Below are positions 31,719 through 47,335 of a DNA stretch of 64,000 bases, piece after piece; position 1 is the stretch's first letter; the number at the start of each line of letters is the position of its first letter. The position numbers and the translations under genes are program-made. This DNA is from Anniella stebbinsi (Eukaryota; Chordata; Lepidosauria; Squamata; Anniellidae), in assembly GCA_029215795.1 (NCBI GenBank), contig JARDYH010000001.1, forward strand, positions 195,865,654-195,929,653. Reading direction: 5' to 3'. The notes beneath the pieces are model-generated. The model had not been told where the DNA came from, ran no database searches, and saw nothing but the letters and a program-made list of their open reading frames with translations.

Positions 31719-32600
31719 AGAAGGTAACCATGCTGCACTCTCAAAGACAGTTGAGAAACGGCTTTAGCATTGGCTGGCAGATTTATAGTCTGTAATGCGG
31801 TAGATAAATCCTTCCCATGCAGGCCTGGCCCAAGGCAGGTCACCACCTGAAGCAGGATCTGTCACGTGACGCCTCCCCCACTCCGGGATTTCTCATAACA
31901 CCTTGTCGGACGCACAGGTGCCGCGCAGCTCCTGAAGGCAGAAAGACCTTACAGGCAGGGCATTGGGGGCCCATGCTAGGGAAAACACCCGGCAGGGTCA
32001 GGAGGCATGGCAGGGCATGGGGGGGAGGAGCACAGCGAGGCAGTGCATAGTGAAGGGGGGGGGTGAGTGGGCGGCGGCTGTTCCTTGGTCCTGCCAGCTG
32101 CCTGCCTAGATGGCCATGCAGGCGGCCAGCAGGACCAAGCAGCGGCAGACTCTGTGGAGGGGGAGAGAGCCTCTCTTCCCGTCCTCCGTCACCTGCTTCA
32201 CCCTTTTCCTACCGCTTCACAGTAGGGCCGGCCATGCATGCAATAGTTCCTCTGTTTTTCTATTCTGATCTTTTCATCACAGCAGCATGAATCCATCATA
32301 GGTTGACATTACCAACTTTGTAAATGCTTCTGCCTCCTGTTGCAAGCATTCACTATACCTGTCCGCTCGATCCAGTCAAAGTTAGGCACTTTTTCATCAT
32401 CTCATTTATTTCATTGAGAGACATTAGGCCATATATTTAGCAAATACAGTGAATATGTTTCAAACTAGGAATAATTGGCCTGTCTGTCGATGACTGATGT
32501 TCCTGGGTTTCTTTGCTTGTTTTAGATTTCTGAACTGGACTTCTGAATGGTGAAAATACTTGCATGTACATCCTAAATAAATTCACTCAGAATGTCACAC
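31719..32600 (+). other. DYTN: Possible DYTN 3' untranslated region
   Basis: Sequence after the DYTN stop. An AATAAA-like signal occurs near 32575. It includes a GC-rich segment around 31860-32200 that has no supported gene. The extent of the UTR cannot be read from sequence alone. Confidence 0.3.
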
Positions 32601-33589
32601 AGATTGGGAGAGTGATCTTATGGGCCCGTAGGCAATGGTCTGGGAAGCCATGGGGTAGTTCAGATTCCTGGATCTGAGACTGGAGACACCACTCCAACCT
32701 CAGACCCTGGAGTTCGAGCTCCCCATCCCCTCCCCCTGCCCCTCGCAGCTGGTGTAGAGAGAACCACACCAGTTGTCTCTCTGAGTTCGCAAACACAACC
32801 TCAGAGAGGACAGAAAGGGGACGGTTCTGGGGCAGGGAGGGGATTGGGGAAGCAGTGATGCAAGCTATCCCCAGCCTTCCCCCATTGTTCTTTTAAATCT
32901 TGATGGAATTAAAAGGCTAAACTATCTGACTCATTGCAGAGAGTGACAAATTACTTTGATTGGATCAGTTTTCATTCAGGTGGCTGTCTATACACCCTGC
33001 ATACCCCCGTGGTGGCTGTGAAGTGGCGTTGAGTCGTTTAGACAAGGCAGCTGCCAAGTTGCAGCCACCATGGGGTTTTCTGGCGAAACTGTGTGGTCAC
33101 CACCTTCTTCACACCATCTGTTGGTGGTGACCTCGCGGTGCCTCAAAGCTGGGGGGCGTATCAAGCCTGCTGATAGGTCGAGAGGATGCGTGGGAGGGCC
33201 GGGCAGCATGCACGGGATGGGCTACATGACCTCAGTGGCCACTGGCACTGCCCGGAAAGCCCGTGCTCCCCTCTGCCGTGGGGATTTCCTGCCCCCACCC
33301 TGCAGCAGCAGTGGCAAAGCTGTACCATGAAGGCACCCTCTAGAAACCTGAAGCAGCAGTTAGGTCTCATGTCAACGTGCCCTTAGCCTCTCGGTCTAGA
33401 ATTAGATCAGCCCCATATTGACTCAACTGGGACATCCGTTGGTGCCGGCTCAAGGGCTGGGGGGGCCAGCCTTCAGTTCGGCGCACTGCAGACTTCAAAG
33501 AACAAATGAATATTTCAAAACACCAAAGAGTTATTTGACGCCATAAAGATCAGTCAGTTCTAAAGCCCATTCTAAAGGGTGAACTGTCT

Positions 33590-33685
33590 CTCCTAAGGCC
33601 TTTTGGCCTTTGGCCCCACCCACTGCTGGAAGTTCTCCAAAATGGAATTCAGCCTTCGGGCTGAAAGAGGTTCCCTGTCGTAGGG
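33590..33685. repeat. Interspersed repeat (family D), fragment
   Basis: CTTTGGCCCCACCCACTGCT and CAAAATGGAATTCAGCCTTC, then GGGCTGAAAGAGGTTCCC. Confidence 0.5.
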
Positions 33686-33739
33686 TTTCTTTTGAATCTA
33701 TATATTCAGTGTAAAACCACAAGATGCGACACAAGGAAC

Positions 33740-33743
<4 letters not shown>

Positions 33744-33786
<43 letters not shown>
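33744..33786. repeat. (TG)n microsatellite
   Basis: Uninterrupted run of about 21 units. Confidence 0.92.
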
Positions 33787-33789
<3 letters not shown>

Positions 33790-34401
33790 TAAGAACAGAC
33801 ACAGTTCCAGGAAAGGTCCTAATTTATGCAGCAGAAGCTGATTCCAGCTATAAAATGAACATCGCTTATCCAACAGTAGCAAGAGCCAGTGGTTTCTCTG
33901 AGGCGAGAGCCCCAGCCCCATGAATGCCAGCAAAACAAGGAAAATCTTGTTGACCTCTATGGGTTGCATGTCTGTCAGTTTCAATTTAGGAGAAGGGTCC
34001 GAAGGCATGCTTTTAATTGTGCCAGCTAGCACCTGAGGGAACAGAGGGTCTTCTTTTCCAGAGCTTCATTTCCAGAGCTTCTCCATTGCTACTCATCCTG
34101 TGGGAGGTACACATGCAGAACCAATAAGTTGGCCAGCTGTTTATAAATCATGAAGTTGATTAAAGAAACAGAGGTCCTGGGTTTCGGAATTATAATTTTT
34201 AAAAAAACCAAGCACAACCCATCACTATTGGAGACCAGCCCTCCAAGTTGAAAATGAACAAAAGACACAATTCAGCAACAGTGAGTTGCAATTAAGTACC
34301 ACAGGAAAGAATGAAAATAACTCACCTCCCACTAATTTTAATAGGATGTAAATTCACAATTTTTGCTTGGTGGGTGTGCGTTGTTTAAAGAGGTAAGCAG
34401 C

Positions 34402-34502
34402 CTGATGCCCACTAGCTGTTTTGGACCACAACTTCCATCAGCATGGTCAATGGTCAGGAATGATGGGACTTGTAGTCCAAAACATCAGGAGGGCACTGTT
34501 GT
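34402..34502. mobile_element. Palindromic MITE (family C), partial
   Basis: AGCTGTTTTGGACCACAACT mirrored by CTTGTAGTCCAAAACATCAG. Outer ends degraded. It lies just past the FAM237A stop codon. Confidence 0.65.
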
Positions 34503-34618
34503 ACAGGCATTCTTTTTCTATGGGAAACAACTGTAAATACAATTAAAAGGAAAACTCAAAAGATAATAGTTTTGATTTTTTTTTTTAAAGGGGGGTGGGA
34601 GACATCAACTATACAACT

Positions 34619-38262
<3,644 letters not shown>

Positions 38263-38272
38263 ACACAAGAAA

Positions 38273-38274
<2 letters not shown>

Positions 38275-38304
<30 letters not shown>
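38275..38304. repeat. (AT)n microsatellite
   Basis: Pure AT run directly after the SINE. Confidence 0.9.
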
Positions 38305-38307
<3 letters not shown>

Positions 38308-38800
38308 ATATTTATTTGTAATTGTGAAAAGTATGGTGATGTGTGCCATACAGAGGGTTTTTTCCTTTTCCTTCATATTTGATTGATTTAACAAACAATA
38401 CTATTTACAGACTAGCATGAGATTTAAAATAAAAGTAAAATTAACTAACATTATATAAATACACACAAAAACCCTTCCTTAACGTAATGATTTTGGGCTC
38501 AATACAGCTGAAGTACAGCACAGTTTGTTTCACATTGATTTCATTGGGAAAGCTGGCTTACCTTGTTTTCTCTGAAATTAGTGTGAGAAGCAGGCAGGGT
38601 GTTGTTTGTTTGTTTGTTTGTCTGTTTTTATTCTGGCCAGTTTCCTATTATAATAGTTAAGAAATATGGGCTTAGATCTGGAGTTTTTACTCTAGCTGCA
38701 GCTGCATCCATGAGTTAAATTCCCCACAGAACACGCCTGCTGGCCATTTTTGCCAATTCCCTCCTTCTGCAGCCCCTCCCATTGCCAGCCAAACTACCCC

Positions 38801-38892
38801 CACACACACACACACACACACTTTCTCAAGGGTTCCCAGCCCTCCAGAGCAGGCATTCGGTGTGGGGACCTGAGTGTGTGTGTGTGTGGGGG
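38801..38892. repeat. (CA)n followed by (TG)n, facing microsatellites
   Basis: A CA run at 38801-38820 and a TG run at 38873-38887, 50 bp apart, can pair as a hairpin. Confidence 0.75.
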
Positions 38893-40089
38893 GGGGGGTT
38901 GCAGAGGGAGAGGGAATCAGCAAAACATGAGTTTACAATCTTCCTTATTTCTAAATGTTAACAGGCACGTCACTGGGGAGAAAGGGATGGAATAAAGAAA
39001 TATAAATTCCTATTGCCAGATCAGTACTCTTGAATTCCTCTTTTGGAGCATCAGAAATCTCAACTCATATTTATATAACTAGGAAGTCACGTTTGACCCG
39101 TTTCTAAATGTAAGATAGATGCTTAAAGGTAGATGCTCCTTTCTACTATTTCACATATGTGTCATTCTTTAAGGAACTGCATGCATTAACATTGTTAATC
39201 TCTATTATATGAATTATTGTCTGTATTGTAGGTATAGCAAGTCTTTCATTACCGTCCCTTCCTCCTCCAGAGCTTCCTTTTGTCTTTGATATTGAAGTTG
39301 CTCTGTAGAAGTGGAGCATGGATGTATGCCTTGCACTTGCTAAAGAACTAGCCAAAGATGGGTCATTCTCCATCACAGCTTCTAATAGCAAACTCTGGTG
39401 GTGAGTGCCACTAAAACTGTAGTCACAATAGGACCACTGATAAGATGAAAGTATCAGCATACTGTGGTGAACCCTGAGGTTTGCAGGAGAAATTTTAAAA
39501 CAAATACAGAAAAGAAAGGGTGGGGGAAACCCTAAAGGGGCAAAAAGCAACAGCAGCCCAAAGAGGATCAAGCATGCTCATTAGCTATGAAATGTGGAGT
39601 GAAAGTTGCAAACGAAAGATGAAGGGGCCAGGGTAGAATATCCTCCTTGGAGGGAAAGTTTGGCTGGAACCCTGGACAGCAGTGCTCTTGCTAGGAAGAG
39701 GAATACGCTGCAACATGTTAGCTAATGTGTAGTGGATAGAGCGCTGACCCACACTCAGATCCCCACTCAGCCATGATGCTAAGTATCACGGGGGGGGGGG
39801 GTCTTGGGCCCCGTCACACTCTCTCAACCTACCCTACCTCACAGAATTGTCGTGAGGATGAAAGCAAAGGAGAGAAGCATGCATGCTGCATTGAGCTTCT
39901 TGGAGGAAAAGGCAGGATATGGATGCAATAAATACATAATGAATGAATGAATAAAATCATGTAATATTTCTGTCTCCAAGACAGCTCAGTTTTTAAAGTG
40001 CAGCAAAGAAAGGGGAAATCTGCACCGGGGGGCTATGGGGGCTGTAGGCCAAAATCCCCTGGAGGGTACGGTGCTGCCTAGCTCTTGCC

Positions 40090-40675
40090 TTAGAGGCGAA
40101 CGGATCTGTTGCGTTCTAGGGCTTTCAGGGAGTTGCTTCGCATTTTTGTTTGGAGCTAGAACGTGGCCCTCTTTCCGCTGGCCCCCGGAGTAGGTCCCGC
40201 ACACTTGGAAAAGGCGCGCAGACTCTGCGGCTGCTGAAAGAGCCGCAAACTCCGGCAAGGGCAGCGCCACGCGACTCCGCAGCTGCCTGCTGCCTGCCAG
40301 CGCCAGTGGGCTCCGAGGAGCTCTCCTTGGTGCTGAAGCTGGGCCCGCGCTCTTGTCCCCGCCCCGCCCTCCGCTTCCCTGCGCTGGCAGCATCAGCAGT
40401 GCTGAGAGGGGGGGGGGGAGAGGAAGGGAGGGAGAGAGAGAGAGAGGGAGAGGGAGGGAGGGAGGGAGGGAGGGAGAGACAGAGAGGGAGGGAGAGGGAG
40501 GGGCAGGGAGAGACAGAGAGGGAGGGAGAGGGAGGGGCAGGGAGAGACAGAGAGGGAGGGAGGGAGAGAAGGAGAGAGAGAGACAGAGAGGGAGAGGGAG
40601 ACAGGGACAGGGAGAGGGGGAGAGAGAGAGAGAGAGAGACAGAGAGGGAGAGGGAGACAGGGACAGGGAGAGGGG

Positions 40676-40708
<33 letters not shown>

Positions 40709-41320
40709 GAGAGGGATAGAGAGAGGGAGGGAGGAGAGAGGGACAGGGAGAGAGAGGGAGAGCACCCCTTACCTCCCTGGATCCAACGAGGAAGTCAGTC
40801 GAACCCAGGCGCTGCCTCTGCCTTGACTCCTCCGACCGGAGAATCCGAAGGTTACGCTGAACTCCGTCCCCATCACCTTTTCTCCTTTATAGAGACATGG
40901 GAGTGGGTGGCTTGGCTGGGTCTTGCGTAAAAGCTCTGTGTCGACCCCCACCCTCCGCCTTTCGGGTCCAGTCCCCGGGGGAGATGATTTCCAGGCCCTC
41001 CTGCGGGCTGTGGTCCCTTTCGCAAGCACTTCAAGAGAACTTTTGCTCCGGATGCCACTCCGAGATAGGGCAAAGACCTGCTGGAACCGCGGAGCGCCGC
41101 CCCCCACCGGGCATTTTCTCGGGGGTCACCACGGTGCCCCATCCTGTGGCGGCGGGATGGCCAGGACGTTGAAAGAAGCGGTCTCGGCAATCGGGGAACT
41201 TCCGCCTGCAGCGCAGACGGCATCGCTTCGGGCAGAAGCTTCTTTTGAAATCATTGACTTAGGACCCAACCCAGTCAAATGGAACCAATGGGAGAGGTTA
41301 ACAGTGCAATCCGATATATG
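40090..41320. promoter_or_regulatory. GC- and CpG-rich segment, candidate CpG island
   Basis: CpG-dense sequence on both sides of the GA tract (40195-40400 and 40790-41230), in contrast to the AT-rich surroundings. It lies 2-3 kb upstream of the FAM237A coding exon, where a noncoding first exon and promoter could sit. No TATA box or exon could be fixed, and it may serve another transcript. Confidence 0.4.
40400..40765 (+). repeat. Purine (GA/GGGA) tract with internal tandem copies
   Basis: About 360 bp of almost pure G/A. A unit of about 48 bp containing GGGAGGGGCAGGGAGAGACA is repeated at 40490-40560, and a unit with GGGAGACAGGGACAGGGAGA is repeated at 40585-40680. Overlapping open frames in several phases, on both strands, are only a consequence of this composition. 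Confidence 0.9.
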
Positions 41321-41390
41321 TCCACGTAAACCCCGTGGAGTTCAATGGGATTTACTCCCAGGTAAGTAAGTATTGCAAGGATAGGATAGG

Positions 41391-41462
41391 CCACCCAATG
41401 CCCTCTAGATGCTGGCTGGCGCTTATTGGAATTGTAGTCCAAACATCTGGAGGATACAGGGC
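41391..41462. mobile_element. Palindromic MITE (family C), remnant
   Basis: CCACCCAATGCCCTCTAGATG then GAATTGTAGTCCAAACATCTGG; the centre is deleted. Confidence 0.5.
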
Positions 41463-41464
41463 TG

Positions 41465-41650
41465 CCTCGCCCTAGAGGAGAGTTGCCAAAACTCTTTCAG
41501 CGCAAGGGGTGAACCCCATTTTGGAGAAGCTCTTGGGCCTCACAGCCCAGTGGTGGATGGGGCTGAAACAAACAAAAAAATACCTGCGTATTTGAGCGTA
41601 GAGCTCTTATTGCAAGTAACGAACCCTCAGGAGAGCCATTTGGACCCTTT
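41465..41650. repeat. Interspersed repeat (family D), inverted
   Basis: AACTCTTTCAGCGCAAGG, CCCATTTTGGAGAAGCTC and TGAACCCTCAGGAGAGCC-type blocks. Confidence 0.5.
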
Positions 41651-41799
41651 GGGGGGGGGAGAGTGTGGGGGGGCAGGTAGCCCCTGGTGATGTAAGGAAG
41701 GGGGAGTGGCTGACTGGGGAAGCCCTGAGGGTCAGACTGGGATTTTAGGCGGGCTGGATTTGGCCCTGACCCTGAACACTCCTGCCCTAGAGTATATTT

Positions 41800-41940
41800 C
41801 CAAATTGTATACTTTATGCTGTACTTTATTATTTTAATTGTTGTGAACCGCCAAGGCTCTTGAGCGATATTGAAATGTAATGAAACAAATAAACAAACAA
41901 ATAAACAAATAAACAAACAAATAAACAAACAAACAAAATA
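41800..41940 (+). mobile_element. LINE 3' tail with AAAC/AAAT run
   Basis: TTTAATTGTTGTGAACCGCC followed by an AAAC/AAAT microsatellite at 41880-41938. Confidence 0.55.
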
Positions 41941-42052
41941 TAGGACCGTAGCCTTAAACGAGCACTTTGCTCCTCTCCCACTGAAATCACTGAGCTTTTA
42001 AATAATTGGCTGGGTTATTTAATAGATGCCCTGTTGTGCAACTGGCATAAAC

Positions 42053-42166
42053 CAGCCTTCCACAAGTTGGTGCCCTCCAGGTGTGTAAGATTACAACTCC
42101 CATCATCCCCATGTGATGGGAGTTGTAATCCAACACATTTGGAGTACTGTGGCTTGGGGAAGGCTG
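42053..42166. mobile_element. Palindromic MITE (family C) with perfect 17-bp hairpin core
   Basis: CAGCCTTCCACAAG to GGGGAAGGCTG. The core has a 17-bp perfect stem (42089-42105 with 42114-42130) around an 8-nt loop. Flanks GCATAAAC and GTATGAAT agree at 5 of 8 bases, differing only by transitions. Confidence 0.82.
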
Positions 42167-42365
42167 GTATGAATGGATGAGAGTTGTGACAGAATGTGCC
42201 TTAAACCAACGTCCTCTCAGAGTTGTCTTCTGTAAGCAAAGCATGCCTGTTTTCAGGTGACACAGAAATGGTGTTCAAGAAGATCCTTCTCACCTTTTAA
42301 CTCTTAGGGGGTGGAGATGCCCTGGGCTGCTCCTGTGGCATCTGGATTATGCTTATTATCCCTGT

Positions 42366-42882
42366 CATCTAGTGCTCACCAAATGGACAGCCCAGCACCA
42401 ATCATCCATCTACCCTTGCTTAGATCGTATAGTCCCTTCTGAAGCTTACTTTGGCTGACTTTTACATAATTTCCAACATTTATTGCCCTGACAAAAGAAT
42501 GGCAAAAAAGTTGGACATTCTGTGTCACACAAAGGGGCACAATTCCATAAGAGTAAGTCGAAACTAAGCTGTACTGAAAGCAATGGGAAGGGCTAAACGA
42601 TGGTGAATCCATACTGATTTCAATGGGACTTCTAGCAGCATCCTAACCAGGGGCAGAAGCAAGTGGAAGTCCACTCATGCGACAGGACTTTCTTCCTCTC
42701 TCTTTCCCCCTCTGCAGCCACTCACACTCCCCAAAATCGACTTGGTGGGTCCCACAACCTTCTGGAGTAGATTTTGAAGGTGCACAAGGGGCTGCAGTGG
42801 GGAAGGGGAATCACCACTGTCCCAATTCCATGAATGGAAGCAGTTCCATCAGCTGAAGAACATCTTTGGATCTCACCTCAGG
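42366..42882 (+). repeat. Long direct repeat flanking FAM237A coding exon, copy 2
   Basis: Same order of blocks as 36895-37412. It is itself bracketed by a short direct repeat (GATCCTTCTCACCTTTTAAC near 42282 and GATCCTTCTAACCTTTTAAC near 42887). Confidence 0.8.
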
Positions 42883-43647
42883 TGAGATCCTTCTAACCTT
42901 TTAACCCCAAGGGGAGATACCCTGGGGTGCTCCTGAGACATCTGGAATGGTATAAGGGTGAAGTAACATTGGGAACAAAATACATAAAGGAAGCACCAGC
43001 TTTGCCTCACCACAGAGCTCTCTGCAAAACCAGTTAATTCTGTCTCCATGTCCTTTCCAGATGTTCAATAGTTACATGATGTAGCACCTCCCTGGCTGCA
43101 TCCTCAGAAGAACCCTGAAAATTATGAAGGCAGCAGCAATTATGTCCCTGTGGCCTGCAGGCACATTTCCTGAATTCAACCATTCAGACTAATGCCACAA
43201 GAGACTTTACAATTAATTTTAATAGCATTCAGGAGCCTTTGAAGGTATCATTTGCATTCTGGAAAAAGCCATACTTCACAAATGAAGGGGGCAGGGCATT
43301 ATCACTAGGGCACTCACTTAGGATGTCTGATAAGGCAATAAAGTTATTATGGCCTTTATTTCTTTACTGCTTTTCCCCATTCTTCTTTTAGGTAATAAAA
43401 GAGCATCTTTCCCAATGCTTCTCCATGAAGGATATAATTCACCCTATTTCAATGGATTCCAAAGGAAATTCTTGCTGGGGGGGGGGGGGAATGAAAGTAG
43501 CTGGCACAAAGGTTAAATCCTTCATAGGAAGGGAGGAACATAAACTATTATTTATTTGTTTGTTTATTTTATTACATTTCTATATTGTTCAATAGCCAAA
43601 GCTCTCTGGATGGTTATTTGACCCACATGCTTTAATGTGGGTGGCAA

Positions 43648-44225
43648 ACCTCATAAGAATATAAGAACATATGAAGAGCCCTGTTGGATCAGACCAAGGG
43701 TCCATCTAGTCTAGCAATCTGTTCACAGTAGCCAACCAGCTGTCAGCCAGGGGCCCACAAGCAGGACATGGTCCAACACCACCCTCCCACCCATGTTCCC
43801 CAGCAACTAGCGTATACAGGCTTACTGTCTCCAATACTGGAGATTGCATTTAGCCATCAAGACTAGTAGTCATTGGTAGCTGTCTCCTCCAGGAATTCAT
43901 CCAATCCCCTTTTAAAGTCATCCAAATTCGTGGCCATCCCAACATCTTGCGGAAGTAAATTCTATAATTTAACTACGTGCTGTGAAGTCCTTCCTTTTAT
44001 CTGTCCTGAATCTTCCACCAATCAGCTTCATGGGATGAGCCCAGGTTCTAGAATTATGGGAGAGGGAGAAAAATGTCTCCTTTCCCACATTCTCCCCACC
44101 ATGCATCATTTCGTACACCTCTATCATATCTCCCCTTAGACTCCTTCTCCCCAAAGTTAAACAGTCCCAGCTGTTGTAACCTTCCCTCATAGGGGAGATG
44201 CGCTAGTCCCTCATTTTGTGAAGGA
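43648..44225 (-). mobile_element. CR1-type LINE 3' region
   Basis: Read rightward it begins AAGAATATAAGAACATATG and GGATCAGACCAAGGGTCCAT, passes CTGTGAAGTCCTTCCTTTTA and CATCATTTCGTACACCTCTA, and ends TCATAGGGGAGATGCGCTAG. This is the familiar antisense view of amniote CR1-like 3' ends. It has no coding capacity. Confidence 0.75.
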
Positions 44226-45180
44226 AGCACAAGCTCCTTCCCAGCTTCTTTCTTTCAACTGTACGTACCAACTCAGGCTGCAAACGTAGACACAATCACC
44301 TGGAAGTAGGTCCAATTGAACTCTGTGTGGCTTACGTCCCAGTAGAAATGCATAGGATTGTGCTGCAAGCTATCAATGTGGGTTATGGATGCTTCCAATG
44401 TTATATTTGCATGATTGCATTTTATCAACCCATTTGAGGCAGTGCTCAGAACATGACTGAAAGTGTGCCTTTATAAGGCATGTATTAGTTTGCACATTGT
44501 GCAGCTGATTCTAGGCTCACAGAAGCTTTTGCCATAATACACTTGTTAGTCCTTAAGTCTCGTTGTTGTTATTTACCTTTATGATGTTATAAATGTCAAA
44601 TTTTGGTCTGTGACTTCTCTGACTAGACGCATTGCATGCACACATCTGATTCTGGCAGTGTTACCTAAGTGCGTGACTTTGAGCTTGCTCACATGTGCTA
44701 GAATGCTGGCAAAGTTCTACCATGTGGCAGCTGAAATGGGTTTGCTCTTGTGTGGCCAGATGGACAAGACTGGTGAATCTTTAATAGCATGTTGCCTGCC
44801 ATTCCACAACCTAGGTTTTTGCAACCCAGCAGAAATGCTTATGCAGGTGAGGCAGGCACCCCAGCTTTATACAAACTGCTTGATCACATCTGCAATAAGT
44901 TGTCCTTCCAGGCATACTTAAAAGAGAAGCGCGCTTTAAATCCACTTGCAACTCCCATGTTCCACCCTACAATGCTCATCAGCATTGTGCTGGCACAGCA
45001 GAAGTTACATAAAATATGCAAGTAAGTTTCCTCTTTATTAAGGACTCAGCTGGGATCAAGCACACTGTGAAAGTGCATGAATGCAAGAGGCATATGGTCT
45101 CATGCTGCTATGGACATAGTTGAAGGCAACGAAAACTCTATTGTGCTCATGCTGCCCTATTGGTGTGCCCCAGGCTGGAA
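44226..45180. other. No gene seen
   Basis: Unique-looking sequence between the CR1 end and the CpG-rich MITE. It includes a degraded repeat at 44290-44365 (AAGTAGGTCCAATTGAACTC type). No coding exon with homology I recognise. Confidence 0.5.
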
Positions 45181-45185
45181 CTGTG

Positions 45186-45538
45186 GCCTCCTCCACACGA
45201 GACGTTTAATGAGCCTTGAAGGCTCATTATAAATTTTACCTCCACACCAGCGGAGCGCAAAACGGGCGTACAGGCGCATTATCTCCCCGATAATGCGCAT
45301 TTTCGAATGCGCGTTAAATAGCGACTTTTATTTTGCTCCGGCCGTTAAAGTGCATTTTCGCCGTGTGAACAAGCGATTATGCGCATTAACTTCTTGTAAA
45401 GCGCTTTTTGGACATGAATTAATGCGCTTCGCCGCCTCTCGGCGCCTCCCGTGCAGAGGGATTAGGAGTAAAAGCGCCTCCGCGATAATGCGCATAATCG
45501 CCGAACCGGGCGCAAAAGCGCATCCTTGTGGAGGGGGC
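45186..45538 (+). mobile_element. CpG-rich MITE, copy 2 (TGCGCA-rich)
   Basis: Same element as 16442-16784 in the opposite orientation: GGCCTCCTCCACACGAG ... CATCCTTGTGGAGGGGGCC. CTGTG occurs on both sides (45181-45185 and 45539-45543), suggesting a 5-bp duplication. Confidence 0.85.
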
Positions 45539-45539
45539 C

Positions 45540-47139
45540 TGTGAAACTAGAGTCCAACTCAGAAGCACTGACAGTCACAGCAATTACAGTCCATCGATCC
45601 ATAACTACTGGGGGTTGTATTCCACATCAGAGATCACACTCAGTGCTGACACGAAGAGAAAACCAGATTTCTGTAGTTCAGCTATTCAACAGCTCCTCAC
45701 TCCAGCTACAGGACACCATCTGGGCAGAGGATGAGTCGAAAGTCTTTGGCAGGGGTAAATCTCTCTTGCGTGTTCAGGTGGTTAGATGCCTTAAAGGGCA
45801 AGCCTCCCACGTCTTTGCAGTTCGTGGAAGACAGTGCTGTGGACTGCCACCACCAATCCCAGTCACTGATTTGCCAGTTTGGCTTTGGGCCTCAAAGTTG
45901 ACAGTTCAGAGGGCACAAAACTAAAATACTCAGGATCTGGATGGGACTCCCCCAGCCTAACAGTATCCAATGGCTTGGAAGTTTCAGTACTAAAGAGAGA
46001 TACAACAGCCTACTCTATCTGTGTGACCGCTTGGCTTCCTGGAAGTATCTCCAGCTGCAATCTGCGTGTGCAGAGAGCCTTCCACTTTGTGAATTGCACA
46101 AGGATGCTGTGTGCAGGGTCCCTGTGCACAATGATTTGCTGCAACTAGCCCTTGAGGTTGTACATCTTCACTGGTTGCACATCTTTTAGATATTGTTGGA
46201 AGCAAAGACAGGATGATCATAATTTACAAGTATGTTTTTGTGCCAACAGCTTCCACACACTTTAATAAGGCTTTGTGACAGTGCCCCCCGTCCCCAAGTT
46301 TTGCTAAGGGGATGTTTGTGGACATGCCTTCCTACAAGTTCCAACAGGGAATCTTCCTTAGTTTGCAATCTCAAGTACATTAAAAGCAAACCTTACTGAA
46401 ATCAACTTGACAATTCCAAGTGAATATGTTTAGGATGCCTTTCAGACTGTGTTGTCCCCTCCACCCACTCACTCACATACATAGAGCGAGAGAGCACACT
46501 TTCATCTTGACAACTCACACAGCAAGCTCATACAAACCATCGGGATATATTTTCTGGATTGATTCCTTTTCCTAGTTTTATTCATACAGGAAAGGGTAAC
46601 AGGTTCAAAAAGCAAATGGATTATACAAAAAAATTACGGTGTGATAAGGCAGTAAATCAGGCATGCCAATCATATAAGCTAATTGCTGGGAAGGTGTAAT
46701 CAACAGCTTGCAGCAGTGCAGTTATAGTGGCATCCAGAGGCGTGGGATGTCTTTCCTGAGGAAATGCAACCGGGCATAACAACACAGCAGATACCATAGT
46801 GATTATTAGGCTTTTTAGCTCCAGGCACCAACCCAGGCTGGTTCCTATCCCATCCTTACCACCACCATCATCCCTCTCTATCCATTTATGTCACAAAGAA
46901 GCCTTGTACTGTATTTGATAATGATAAGTGCTACCAGTATTGTTAACATAAGACTGTTGCATCAGTATAAAGTGCTGATCTGATGCTGAGCCAATGGAGC
47001 AATCCTTGAGTGCAATTATGTTGACTAAATTTCTGATCCATTAAATCAGACTGCTTGTTTTACCACTGCAGGTTGACCATATCTTCAGAAGCATTTTTGA
47101 ATGGGATTTCTGTCTTTCAAATATACACATTTAGGCTGC
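45540..47139. other. No gene seen
   Basis: Short open frames only, with no recognisable motifs. A possible AATAAA on the - strand lies near 46585. Confidence 0.5.
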
Positions 47140-47335
47140 AATCCATAAAGAAAGCCATAAAGACCGATCTAGTCCGGCAGGCCTACCCAGTTGAATTTTA
47201 AGAGTTTTATTGGTATTTTAATAATGTATTAGTTTTATGTGCTTTTAATCAGTTTTATGAATTTTATATTTGATGTTGTTCCCCGCCTCGATCCAGAGGG
47301 AGAGGTGGGTAAGAAATATATTATTATTATTATTA
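47140..47335 (+). mobile_element. LINE 3' end
   Basis: A short remnant KAIKTDLVRQAYPVEF with a stop near 47199 fits the very end of L2/CR1-type ORF2. It is followed by a TTTTATTGGTATTTTAATAA-rich UTR, CCGCCTCGATCCAGAGGGAG and an (ATT)n tail. Confidence 0.65.

Noticed and set aside
39986..40826. Long open frames on both strands (Ser/Pro/Leu-rich or Arg/Glu/Gly-rich)
   Set aside because: They are produced by the GA tract, which has no stops in several phases. No start context, splice signals or domain.
45293..45544. 83-codon frame in a GCGC-rich segment
   Set aside because: It lies wholly inside the CpG-rich MITE; the matching frame in the other copy is on the opposite strand.
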